From the NCBI GenBank assembly GCA_024228575.1, contig JAAETH010000316.1, forward strand, positions 1-44,949: a DNA stretch of 44,949 nt, read 5' to 3'. The number at the start of each line of letters is the position of its first letter. Position 1 is the first letter of the stretch. Origin of the DNA: Actinomycetes bacterium (GTDB lineage Bacteria > Actinomycetota > Acidimicrobiia > Acidimicrobiales > Poriferisodalaceae). Of the stretch, positions 23,133-30,926 are shown one piece after another. The position numbers and the translations under genes were made by a program. The notes under the pieces are model-generated. The model made no database searches. It worked only from the letters and a program-made list of their open reading frames with translations, and had not been told where the DNA came from.

Positions 23133-25081
23133 GCGAGACCATTCGACAGATCGACACCGTCCTCGTCGCGAACCGGGGAGAAATTGCAAGGCGTGTCGCC
23201 AGAACCGCCCGTGAGATGGGCATACGTGTCGTCACGGTGTTCGTCGACGCCGATGCCGACGCCCTCCACGTCGACGACGCAGACACCGCCATACGTGTGG
23301 GTTCGTATCTCGACGGCGATGCAATCGTCGAGGCGGCGTTGCGCATGGGGGCCGACGCCGTGCACCCAGGTTATGGCTACCTCTCCGAGAACTCGTCGTT
23401 TGCGGCAGCGTGTGAGGGGGCCGGCCTCATCTGGATCGGACCAACACCTGCGGCCATCGACGCCATGGGCGACAAGATCGAGGCGAAACGGCATGCGGTC
23501 GCGGCCGACGTCCCGGTGTTGCTTTCGGCCGACGATCCCGACGAGTTCGCTTCGGTCGGGTTTCCCCTGCTGATAAAGGCGGCTGCCGGAGGGGGCGGCA
23601 AGGGAATGCGTGTCGTCGAATCTGCCGAGGAGCTCGGCGAAGCGATCGACGCGGCCAGGCGAGAGGCGTTGACCGGCTTCGGCGACGACCGCGTGTTCGC
23701 CGAACGTTACGTCCGGCGGGCCCGCCACATCGAGATCCAGATCGTCGGCGATGTTCATGGTTCCGTGGTGCATCTGGGCGAGCGCGAGTGTTCGATCCAA
23801 CGCAGGCACCAGAAGATCATCGAGGAAGCACCCTCGCCGTTCCTCGGCGCAGAACGCCGCGAGGCCATGGGAGCGGCCGCAGTGTCGCTCGCCTCTGCCA
23901 TCGGATATGTCTCGACGGGGACGGTCGAGTTCCTGGTCGACGACGAGTCGGGCGAGTTCTTCTTCCTCGAGGTCAACACCCGTCTTCAGGTCGAACATCC
24001 GGTCACAGAAGAGATCACGGGCATCGACCTGGTCCGGGCACAACTTCGGGTCGCCCAGGGTCACCCACTCGATTGGGCCCAAGGCGATATCGGGTTCACC
24101 GGACATTCTGTCGAGGCCCGTATCTACGCCGAGGATCCGTCGGCCGGGTTCTTGCCCGCGACCGGCACCCTGCATGCCTTCGAGGCCGCGGCGATGCCAG
24201 AAGTTCGCCTCGACAGCGGGGTCGGGCCCGGCTCGTCGATCGGCACCGACTTCGACCCGATGATCGCCAAGGTCATATCCAGGGCACCGACGCGTGCCGA
24301 GGCGATCTCGAGCCTCGCCCTCGCCCTCGAACGGATGCACATCGGCGGCGTTGTGACGAACCGCGATTTCCTCGCGGCGACACTGCGCACCGCCGAGTTC
24401 GCAGCGGGCGACACCACCACAGACTTCATCGAACGAGTCGATATCTCATCACCGCCGGCGGAGGCGGAGACACGGTTCTGGGGAGTTGCGGCCGCCATGT
24501 GGCTCCAGGCGATGAACAGGGCCCGCGCCGGTGTGCTGGCTTCGATGCCGAGTGGGTTCCGTACGGGACGGCTTCCGGCCGAGTCGGTGGTCTTCGCCCT
24601 CGAAGCCGGCGGGGGAGACAATCTCGAGGTCCACTATCGAAGGCTGCGCGACGGGGGCTTCGTACTCGGGCGTGACGCAGACCAGGGGACAGTTGTCGTA
24701 CACCGGGTGACCCCAGACTCGATCGACGTCGAGTGGGGCGACATACGTTCCACGGCCAGGGTCACCCGCGCAGGCGACACCCTCTACCTGACAGGCCCGA
24801 AGGGCACGGTCGGTCTCTCGATCGTTCCGCGTTTTGTCCCGCCAGAAGCCGAGGTACCTGTGGGTGCCGTGGCGGCTCCAATGCCCGGTCGGGTGGTCGA
24901 GGTGCGCGTGACCCAGGGTGAAGCGGTGTTGGCGGGCGACGTGGTTGTGGTGCTCGAGGCGATGAAGATGGAGCACCACCTTCGAGCCGCCGAGGACGGT
25001 GTCGCGACGGAGGTGCGAGTCGCAGCTGGCGACCAGGTCGAAAACGGAGCACTCCTGCTGGTCATCGACTCGACTGAGTAG
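23129..25081 (+). CDS. Acyl-CoA carboxylase, biotin carboxylase plus biotin carrier (alpha) subunit
   Basis: 650 aa from GTG 23129, which overlaps the beta-subunit stop. Biotin carboxylase domain about 1-450: VLVANRGEIARRVARTA, HPGYGYLSENSSFA, the ATP-grasp loop AAAGGGGKGMRVV, EVNTRLQVEHPVTE. A linking BT-like region lies at about 450-575, and the biotinyl domain ends the chain with EAMKMEH, where K613 carries biotin 37 residues from the C-terminus. The length and order are those of methylcrotonyl-CoA carboxylase alpha. It carboxylates biotin using ATP and bicarbonate. The biotinyl domain is the part that PII proteins bind in acetyl-CoA carboxylases, which matters given the upstream PII gene. 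Confidence 0.94.
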   Translation: MSETIRQIDTVLVANRGEIARRVARTAREMGIRVVTVFVDADADALHVDDADTAIRVGSYLDGDAIVEAALRMGADAVHPGYGYLSENSSFAAACEGAGLIWIGPTPAAIDAMGDKIEAKRHAVAADVPVLLSADDPDEFASVGFPLLIKAAAGGGGKGMRVVESAEELGEAIDAARREALTGFGDDRVFAERYVRRARHIEIQIVGDVHGSVVHLGERECSIQRRHQKIIEEAPSPFLGAERREAMGAAAVSLASAIGYVSTGTVEFLVDDESGEFFFLEVNTRLQVEHPVTEEITGIDLVRAQLRVAQGHPLDWAQGDIGFTGHSVEARIYAEDPSAGFLPATGTLHAFEAAAMPEVRLDSGVGPGSSIGTDFDPMIAKVISRAPTRAEAISSLALALERMHIGGVVTNRDFLAATLRTAEFAAGDTTTDFIERVDISSPPAEAETRFWGVAAAMWLQAMNRARAGVLASMPSGFRTGRLPAESVVFALEAGGGDNLEVHYRRLRDGGFVLGRDADQGTVVVHRVTPDSIDVEWGDIRSTARVTRAGDTLYLTGPKGTVGLSIVPRFVPPEAEVPVGAVAAPMPGRVVEVRVTQGEAVLAGDVVVVLEAMKMEHHLRAAEDGVATEVRVAAGDQVENGALLLVIDSTE

Positions 25082-25106
25082 AGATCGAGATCGGTACCCA
25101 ACCTCG

Positions 25107-25154
25107 ATCTGGGTACCCGATCTTCTCACCTGTGAGAGTTTGGGGTACCCAGAT
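25107..25154. repeat. Palindromic intergenic element, copy 2
   Basis: ATCTGGGTACCC (25107-25118) and GGGTACCCAGAT (25143-25154) are perfect 12-base arms around TCTCACCTGTGAGA (25124-25137). The design and wording match 8227-8278. It fills the junction between the convergent carboxylase and GNAT genes, ending only two bases from the GNAT stop. Confidence 0.8.
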
Positions 25155-25156
25155 GT

Positions 25157-25636
25157 TCAGGGAAGGGTTTTGCCGAGCCAGACGTGGGCGAATGGGTGTG
25201 TGTTGTATCGCGCGATGTCGGTGTAGCCCATCGATCGGTACAGCGATATTGCCTCGGTCAGCGTCGAGTTCGAGTCGAGCCACACCTCGCGATATCCGAA
25301 TTCGACCGCCGCAGCCTCGAGCGACTCGACGAGGAGACGGCCTGCGCCCATACCCCTCGCCTCGGGCGAGACCCACATCCGTTTCATCTCGGCGACACCT
25401 GGTTGCTCGAGGCGGAGTGCTCCGATTCCGAGGGCCGGATCGGTGTCGCCGTCGCTTCGATGCTGGACCGTCAGGAAGACTCCGCGCGGTGGGGTCGTCT
25501 CCTCGATGTCGGCTTGTGGGGTGAGCTCGACATCGAACCCGGTATCAAATCGCCTATCGAGCTCTTCGTAGTAGAGCGAGAGGCATCGTTCGACTTCGGG
25601 ATCGTCGGCGGTCCTGATCCGGGCCGTCAGACCCAC
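25157..25636 (-). CDS. GNAT-family N-acetyltransferase
   Basis: 159 aa from GTG 25636, 10 bases inside the end of the nitroreductase gene. It has the GNAT acetyl-CoA site MKRMWVSPEARGMGAGRLL (the R.xGxG/A loop is ARGMGAGR) and the C-terminal motif-B region EAISLYRSMGYTDIARYN. It transfers an acyl group to an amine of unknown identity. The start is set by where family similarity begins; there is no strong ribosome site, which fits translational coupling to the gene before it. Last gene of a three-gene minus-strand operon. Confidence 0.82.
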   Translation of the reverse strand: MGLTARIRTADDPEVERCLSLYYEELDRRFDTGFDVELTPQADIEETTPPRGVFLTVQHRSDGDTDPALGIGALRLEQPGVAEMKRMWVSPEARGMGAGRLLVESLEAAAVEFGYREVWLDSNSTLTEAISLYRSMGYTDIARYNTHPFAHVWLGKTLP

Positions 25637-26283
25637 TTTGTGAACTCGTCGACGCTGAACCGCTCGGCACGCAAGCCGTTGACGGGATCGTCGGGATCTC
25701 GGTGGCCGATGGCCATGCCGCAGAACAGCTGCTCGTTGTCGGGCGCCCCGACGAACTCGGTGACACCCGTGTGGTGGTTCGACCAAGCCTCCTGGGTGCA
25801 AGTGTCGAGCCCGGCCTCGGCCGCCAGCAGCATGAACGTCTGCAGGAACATGCCAAGATCGGCCCACTGGGGTGATCCCAAGGAACGGTCGAAGAAACAG
25901 AATATGGCTGCGGGCGCACCGAAGAAGTTGTAGTTCTCGGCCATACGGTGCAGTCTGGCGTCGCGATCCTCCCTGGGTATTCCCAGGATTTCGTACATCT
26001 GCTCGCCCAGATTGAAGCGGGCTGTGCGGTACGGATCGACGAGCCCCGGCGGATAGATGTCGTACTCGGGTGTGTCGAGTGGCCTGTTCTTGATGAACTC
26101 TCGGAATCGGGTCATCGAGTCGCCGTTGACCACATAGATACGCCAGGGTTGCACGTTGCCGCCCGATGGCGACCGGGAAGCCTTGGCCAGTAGATCTCGA
26201 ATCGTCTCGTTCGGTATCTCGCTCCCGAGGAAGGCACGTATCGAACTACGGTGATCGACGGCGTCGGAAACCGACATGGTCAT
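25627..26283 (-). CDS. Nitroreductase-family flavoprotein
   Basis: 218 aa; the ATG at 26283 overlaps the upstream stop (ATGA), with a second ATG two codons on. The FMN-binding signature is HRSSIRAF near the N-terminus, then RSPSGGNVQPWRIYVV, FNLGEQMYEILG and a C-terminal FCGMAIGHRDPDDPVN. It reduces nitro, quinone or enoate groups with NAD(P)H, probably as a dimer. Coupled to an alpha/beta hydrolase and a GNAT, it may be part of a detoxification unit; this is inference from context. Confidence 0.88.
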   Translation of the reverse strand: MTMSVSDAVDHRSSIRAFLGSEIPNETIRDLLAKASRSPSGGNVQPWRIYVVNGDSMTRFREFIKNRPLDTPEYDIYPPGLVDPYRTARFNLGEQMYEILGIPREDRDARLHRMAENYNFFGAPAAIFCFFDRSLGSPQWADLGMFLQTFMLLAAEAGLDTCTQEAWSNHHTGVTEFVGAPDNEQLFCGMAIGHRDPDDPVNGLRAERFSVDEFTKWV

Positions 26284-27170
26284 GAGGGCGCTCCAGATGT
26301 GTGAGCAGGCGCGGCTGCGGCATTCATCGCGATCGCGGCGACCATCTCGCGTCGACGCGGTGCGGGCAAGTCGTGGCCCATGTCGGGATACATCAGCAGT
26401 CGAGAGCCAGGAACTGCTCCACAGGTTGCGATTCCACCACTCGGCTTGACCAGGCGGTCGACGATGCCGTGGATGACCAGGGTCGGCGCTGTGACCGTCG
26501 CCAGACCCGATGTGCGATCGGGTGACGCGGCGATGGCGGCCATCTGGCGCGCCGTGCCGAGTGGCCTGAACGATCGCTCGGTCGCGGCTTGTGCCATGGC
26601 GAGGTGCTCGTCGCGGTTCCAAGTCGGTCCGGCAAAAAGGGAGAACATCTCGGTGCCGAGTTCGGCCGCGTTTTCGACTGTGGGCACTCCGAGGCGTGCC
26701 ATCTTGGCGAGGAGGCGTTTCGACGGGCGGCCGCTGCGGTGATCGCCGGTGTTGGACATGACCGAGGTCAGCGACCTGACGCGGTCTGGATGGTCGATGG
26801 CCACGGCTTGGGCGATCATTCCGCCCATCGACATGCCCATGACGTGAGCGGAGTTGATGTTCAGGGCGTCGAGAAGGCCAACCGTGTCGGTGGCCATGTC
26901 GGTGATCGAGTAGTCGGCTGGGGGTGGCCTTCGGGTGAGGAGAGACCTCATCGTCTGGGCCCTTGTGGGTGGCTCCCATTCGAACTCGGTGCTGAGCCCG
27001 ACGTCCCTGTTGTCGAAGCGGATGACCTGGAACCGCTCTTCGAGGAGATCTATGAACGACTGGGGCCAGTCGATGAGCTGGCCTCCCAACCCCATGACCA
27101 GCAACAGCGGATCGCCGCTTCCGCCGATCTCGTACTCGATCTCGATGCCGTTGGCTTGTACTCGTGACAC
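26280..27170 (-). CDS. Alpha/beta hydrolase
   Basis: 296 aa from GTG 27170, with GGAGGT six bases upstream. It has the nucleophile elbow GMSMGG with S114, the oxyanion region VMGLGGQL near 25-32, the acid region VIHGIVDRLV, and the catalytic histidine in DMGHDLP. The FDNRDVGLS segment is typical of esterases and of peroxidase-like or lactonase members of this fold. Cytosolic; substrate unknown. First gene of the operon with nitroreductase and GNAT; TAGAAT at 27203-27198 is a candidate -10 box. Confidence 0.87.
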   Translation of the reverse strand: MSRVQANGIEIEYEIGGSGDPLLLVMGLGGQLIDWPQSFIDLLEERFQVIRFDNRDVGLSTEFEWEPPTRAQTMRSLLTRRPPPADYSITDMATDTVGLLDALNINSAHVMGMSMGGMIAQAVAIDHPDRVRSLTSVMSNTGDHRSGRPSKRLLAKMARLGVPTVENAAELGTEMFSLFAGPTWNRDEHLAMAQAATERSFRPLGTARQMAAIAASPDRTSGLATVTAPTLVIHGIVDRLVKPSGGIATCGAVPGSRLLMYPDMGHDLPAPRRREMVAAIAMNAAAAPAHTSGAPS

Positions 27171-27353
27171 GGTGGACCTCCGGTAGCGCCTCCCCCGATT
27201 CTACTCAGTGGATCGGGTGGTGAACCTGCTGCCGACAGGTGAAAGATGTCCGAACCCGACGGGCGTCATGAGGCCAGAAAGGCTCGGCCCACAATGTCGG
27301 TTCATTCCTGAGGTTATTCTCAGAAATGCTCGCCCCTCGTCCGATGGAGCGCT
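27171..27353. promoter_or_regulatory. Divergent control region, hydrolase operon and diguanylate cyclase
   Basis: No gene seen. Minus strand: TAGAAT (27203-27198) is a good -10 box for the hydrolase operon. Plus strand: TATTCT (27315-27320) is a -10 candidate for the cyclase and lies inside a small hairpin, CTGAG (27308-27312) with CTCAG (27319-27323). No clear -35 boxes. Confidence 0.4.
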
Positions 27354-28688
27354 GTGACTCCAGAGGTGGTACCCGCAGAGCGTATGTATGCAGCGATGAA
27401 CCGATCCGGTGTCGTCATGACCCTGTTGGTCGACGGCCACCTGCGGGTCATCTGGGAGACCGAGGCGACGAGGCACTTCTTCGGTCTCGCTGAGAGTGCC
27501 GCTGATCTGTTCGAGACCCTCGTGCACGACGATGATCACGAGGCGCTCCGCCGGGCGCTGGGAGACGCCGTCGCCAACCCGGGCGACAGGCGCAGCGCCC
27601 TTGTCGGAGGAGCGAGCCTGGAGCTTCGGATTCGTCACAGGAGCGGGAGATTTGTGGTCGTCGAGGCCTCGATCGAGAACCATCTGGGAGATCCAGAGGT
27701 TGGGGGAATCGTCGTCACCTTGCGCCGCGTGCCGAATCGCCGTCATCTCGACCGCGCCGTGGAGCTTCTGGCCGACGGTGGCGACTTCTCGGACGCATTG
27801 AGAGCCATCGCCAGCTATTTCGGTGAGGAGATGGGTGCGGTCGCCACGTCGATTACGACGAGGATCACGGGCCGCAACATCATCGTCGGTACCGACATGA
27901 CCACCGACGACCACCCGCTGGTGATGTGGAACGACGGGTGGGGGCCGCTCGGCCCGGGCAAGCTGAGCCAGGTGACCAGCACTGCGGTGGCCGACCTGCC
28001 GATCGACCTCGCCGGGCCGGCCGTCGCGTTCGGTGCCACATGGGTTGTGAGCCTGCCCGTCTTCGACGTGGGCGGGGGACTCTCGGGAGCGATCGTCACC
28101 TGGGTGCCCTACCGTCCCCTCCATCCGGACCTGCCAGACGGCGCAGGCCGATTTGCCACACGGCTCGCGCGCCTTGCGATCCTTCAGGAACGCAGTCGCA
28201 GGTCGCTCCTGCTCCAGGCGAGGACCGATCCGCTGACGGGTCTCGCAAACCGATCCGGCCTCGACCGGGTCCTCGAGAACGCCAGCGAGGTCGACCTTCC
28301 CCTCGCTCTCGTCTACTGCGACCTCGATCGGTTCAAGGAGATCAACGATCGTTGGGGTCACGGAACCGGCGACGACGTCCTGATCCATGTGGCGACCTGC
28401 ATCGAGGCGGCCACGAGGGCTGACGATGTGTCGGTTCGTATGGGCGGAGACGAGTTCGTGGTGGTCTGTCCCCGCGTGACATCTCGCTCGAAGGCCGAGC
28501 AGATCGTCCAGAGGTTGCGCGCCCGCGTCGAGCAAGGCATGTGTGTTGGTGACACCTCGATCAGCCCGGTTCTGAGTATCGGTCTCGCAGTCGCTGAGAC
28601 GATGGACGACCTCGCAGGCCTTCTCTCTCGCGCCGACGCCGCTCTCTACTCCGAGAAGAAGCGGCGCAGGGGCCGCAGCCACAGCTAG
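27354..28688 (+). CDS. PAS-GAF-like diguanylate cyclase (GGDEF)
   Basis: 444 aa from GTG 27354 (GGAG upstream); ATG 27384 is possible. No membrane span is visible. Residues about 12-128 look like a PAS sensor domain, 140-270 a GAF-like domain, and 285-440 the GGDEF domain. The active site GGDEF is intact at 364-368, and RADD at 355-358, five residues earlier, is a proper product-inhibition (I) site. It should make cyclic di-GMP from two GTP and be feedback inhibited. Its neighbour downstream encodes a secreted surface-type protein with its own promoter. Confidence 0.92.
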   Translation: MTPEVVPAERMYAAMNRSGVVMTLLVDGHLRVIWETEATRHFFGLAESAADLFETLVHDDDHEALRRALGDAVANPGDRRSALVGGASLELRIRHRSGRFVVVEASIENHLGDPEVGGIVVTLRRVPNRRHLDRAVELLADGGDFSDALRAIASYFGEEMGAVATSITTRITGRNIIVGTDMTTDDHPLVMWNDGWGPLGPGKLSQVTSTAVADLPIDLAGPAVAFGATWVVSLPVFDVGGGLSGAIVTWVPYRPLHPDLPDGAGRFATRLARLAILQERSRRSLLLQARTDPLTGLANRSGLDRVLENASEVDLPLALVYCDLDRFKEINDRWGHGTGDDVLIHVATCIEAATRADDVSVRMGGDEFVVVCPRVTSRSKAEQIVQRLRARVEQGMCVGDTSISPVLSIGLAVAETMDDLAGLLSRADAALYSEKKRRRGRSHS

Positions 28689-28734
28689 GTATCGGCGACG
28701 GTGTGGATGCTGCGGTTGGTCGCTCGCCGCGTTC

Positions 28735-28747
28735 TACCATCTCGGCC
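28735..28747 (+). promoter_or_regulatory. Candidate leaderless promoter of the repeat-SGNH gene
   Basis: TACCAT (28735-28740) lies 7 bases before GTG 28748. There is no ribosome site, and the GTG opens a clean signal peptide. Confidence 0.5.
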
Positions 28748-30799
28748 GTGTCTACTTCTCGGTCGACGCTCTGCGTTCTCTCAAGCCTATTGATCGGTTG
28801 CGCCGCCATGGCGACGCTGGGAGCGCAAGCCTCCGCCGCGCCGGTCGTACCGCTCGCAAGCGTCGGCTCGTACGCCGATATCGACCTGACCGACGATGAA
28901 CTAGGACTGTGGCTGACAACTTCCGATGGTCTTGTTGTGGCTCGCGGTCCAGCTCCACATTTTGGCGACCGCCCTGCCCTGCTCGACGGTGAGTCCGTCG
29001 TCGAACTCGTTCCGACACCGAGTGGCGACGGCTATTGGTTGTTCACAGACGGCGGCCGCGTTCACGTCTTCGGTGATGCTCAGGATCATGGCGACGTGGG
29101 GCATCTCGAATTGGCCGGGCCCGTGGTCGCCGCCACCGCGACCCCGACGGGCGACGGGTACTACATGCTGGGTTCGGACGGGGGCATCTTCGCTCTGGGT
29201 TCGGCGCTGTTCCATGGCTCGATACCCCAGGTGCTCGCCGGCGGCGAACTGACGGGACCAATCGCCGCGATGAGCGCCACCGAACGTGGCTATCTGTTGG
29301 TCGGCTCTGATGGCGGGACCTTCGCCTTCGGCGACGCCGGCTTCCATGGCTCGGTCCCGGGTGTCCTCCCCGGGGTGCAGTTGGCATCGAACATCGTCGG
29401 CGTCGTGCCCGGGACGGCGGGATATCTGATGCTCGGTGGCGATGGTGGAATCTTCAACTTCGGCCAGAGCCGCTTCCACGGGAGCCTGGCGGGGTTCGGC
29501 GCTGCCGGTATCGTTTCGGTTGCGGTCACCGACGATCTGTCCGGCTACCTGATGCTCGACGCCGAAGGCAATGTCTGGCCCTTCGGCGAGGCACGACACA
29601 TCGGCGTCGAAACGACCAGCGGCAGCGACAGCACCAGTGTCGCGTTTGATCAGGACGATCCTGTCGTCGTCGAGGTGACCCTCGATGCAACCGGAACTGC
29701 GACGCTCGGATACGCCGGACTCGGCGAGCCGACGGTGCTCGACGGGCCAGGCGTGGCTCGCCTGCTGGTGCACGCTCCCGAGGCCGAAGCGCTCGACCTG
29801 ACGGCGAGTGGTAGGTGGACGGTGCGGGTCCAGCCCCTGTCCTATGCAACCCAGTGGCGCAATGTGGACAACACAGTCGCCGGCACAAATCCCGATGTGT
29901 TTCGGATCGACCGCGGCGAACCAGGGGTTCGGGCCCAGTTTCACACCGACGAGGGTCACTCCATCACCGTGACGTCGAGGTCGGTCGATGGCAGCACACC
30001 GCGGCTGCTCTATGACGGCACGCCGCCCGGAGGCGTCGACGCGGTGGTCCTCCCGTTGCACGATGGACCGATGATCCTGTCGGTGATGCCGAACGCGGCG
30101 TGGACGCTGAGCCTTGTTCCCCCAGCGTTGCCGAGGTCCGTCGAGATCGTGGGCGACTCGGTCGGTATCACCCTCTACATCAATAGACCCTCATCGCTCG
30201 ACGGTGTGTTTTCGGTTCGTGACTCTTCGATCGAGGGATGCGGCATCGTCGAACAGGGAGCGATGATGAGTGGAGGTCGGACCAGACGCGATTTCTCCGC
30301 TTGTGTGAACTTCGCTCAGCGGTGGGCGGCCGATGTCGCCGCTCACGGTCCGGACATGGTCCTCGTGGTGATCGGGGCGTGGGAGGTCTTCGATCTCTTC
30401 ATCGATGGAGCGACCGTGTCGTTCGGATCCGAGCAGCACGACGCGATCCTGCGGGCCGGCCTGATGCAGATGAGCGCTGAATTCGGCAACATCGACACCG
30501 CGGTTGCCCTGCTGGAGGTGCCGTGCCAGTTTCCCCGACCGGGTGGGGGACTCACCCCACTGCCAGAACGTGGCGAGCGATGGCGAACCGATCATCTGAA
30601 CGTGTTGCTCAGGGAGATTGCAGCGGAGGACGACCTGCTCGATGACCGGATGCGGTTCGTCACATCACCTCCCGCCTTGTGCGACGATCCCGCTGTCGGC
30701 GACAACCCGTCGTTCCGCTGGGACGGAACCCACTTCGGTCCACCCGGTGGAGCGCTCGTGTGGGATCACCTGCTCGATCAGCTGCTCCGCATGCCCTGA
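28748..30799 (+). CDS. Secreted repeat (propeller-like) protein fused to an SGNH hydrolase
   Basis: 683 aa from GTG 28748; signal peptide STLCVLSSLLIGCAAMATLG with likely cleavage after AQASA. Residues about 40-290 carry five or six repeats of the GYYMLGSDGGIFALG...FHGS type, paralogous to 2091-3533. A beta-rich linker covers about 290-460. The C-terminal SGNH domain has VEIVGDSVG with S471, an Asn-less VVIGAWEVFDL block, and the catalytic pair in RWDGTHFGPPGG (D659, H662). The end resembles the periplasmic SGNH domain that follows OafA-type acyltransferases, so O-acetyl ester removal or transfer on a surface glycan is possible. The repeats may bind the target. The fold of the repeats is inferred. 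Confidence 0.88.
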   Translation: MSTSRSTLCVLSSLLIGCAAMATLGAQASAAPVVPLASVGSYADIDLTDDELGLWLTTSDGLVVARGPAPHFGDRPALLDGESVVELVPTPSGDGYWLFTDGGRVHVFGDAQDHGDVGHLELAGPVVAATATPTGDGYYMLGSDGGIFALGSALFHGSIPQVLAGGELTGPIAAMSATERGYLLVGSDGGTFAFGDAGFHGSVPGVLPGVQLASNIVGVVPGTAGYLMLGGDGGIFNFGQSRFHGSLAGFGAAGIVSVAVTDDLSGYLMLDAEGNVWPFGEARHIGVETTSGSDSTSVAFDQDDPVVVEVTLDATGTATLGYAGLGEPTVLDGPGVARLLVHAPEAEALDLTASGRWTVRVQPLSYATQWRNVDNTVAGTNPDVFRIDRGEPGVRAQFHTDEGHSITVTSRSVDGSTPRLLYDGTPPGGVDAVVLPLHDGPMILSVMPNAAWTLSLVPPALPRSVEIVGDSVGITLYINRPSSLDGVFSVRDSSIEGCGIVEQGAMMSGGRTRRDFSACVNFAQRWAADVAAHGPDMVLVVIGAWEVFDLFIDGATVSFGSEQHDAILRAGLMQMSAEFGNIDTAVALLEVPCQFPRPGGGLTPLPERGERWRTDHLNVLLREIAAEDDLLDDRMRFVTSPPALCDDPAVGDNPSFRWDGTHFGPPGGALVWDHLLDQLLRMP

Positions 30800-30878
30800 C
30801 ACCGTCGACAACCCCGACGCGGCATAGGGGTCTCTACCCGATCCCGAAGGCCGCCGTGTTTGTTATGCGGGAAGTGCC

Positions 30879-30897
30879 CTGCCGTCTCGGACGGCAG
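30879..30897 (+). terminator. Hairpin after the repeat-SGNH gene
   Basis: CTGCCGTC (30879-30886) and GACGGCAG (30890-30897) form a perfect stem with a 3-base loop. No T-run. It separates the repeat-SGNH gene from the amidohydrolase promoter. Confidence 0.5.
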
Positions 30898-30914
30898 TCG
30901 CTGCTGGTGAGGGC

Positions 30915-30926
30915 TAGGTTGGCCCG
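30915..30926 (+). promoter_or_regulatory. Candidate leaderless promoter of the amidohydrolase gene
   Basis: TAGGTT (30915-30920) lies 6 bases before GTG 30927, without a ribosome site. It fits the TANNNT pattern seen at four other starts in the window. Confidence 0.5.
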
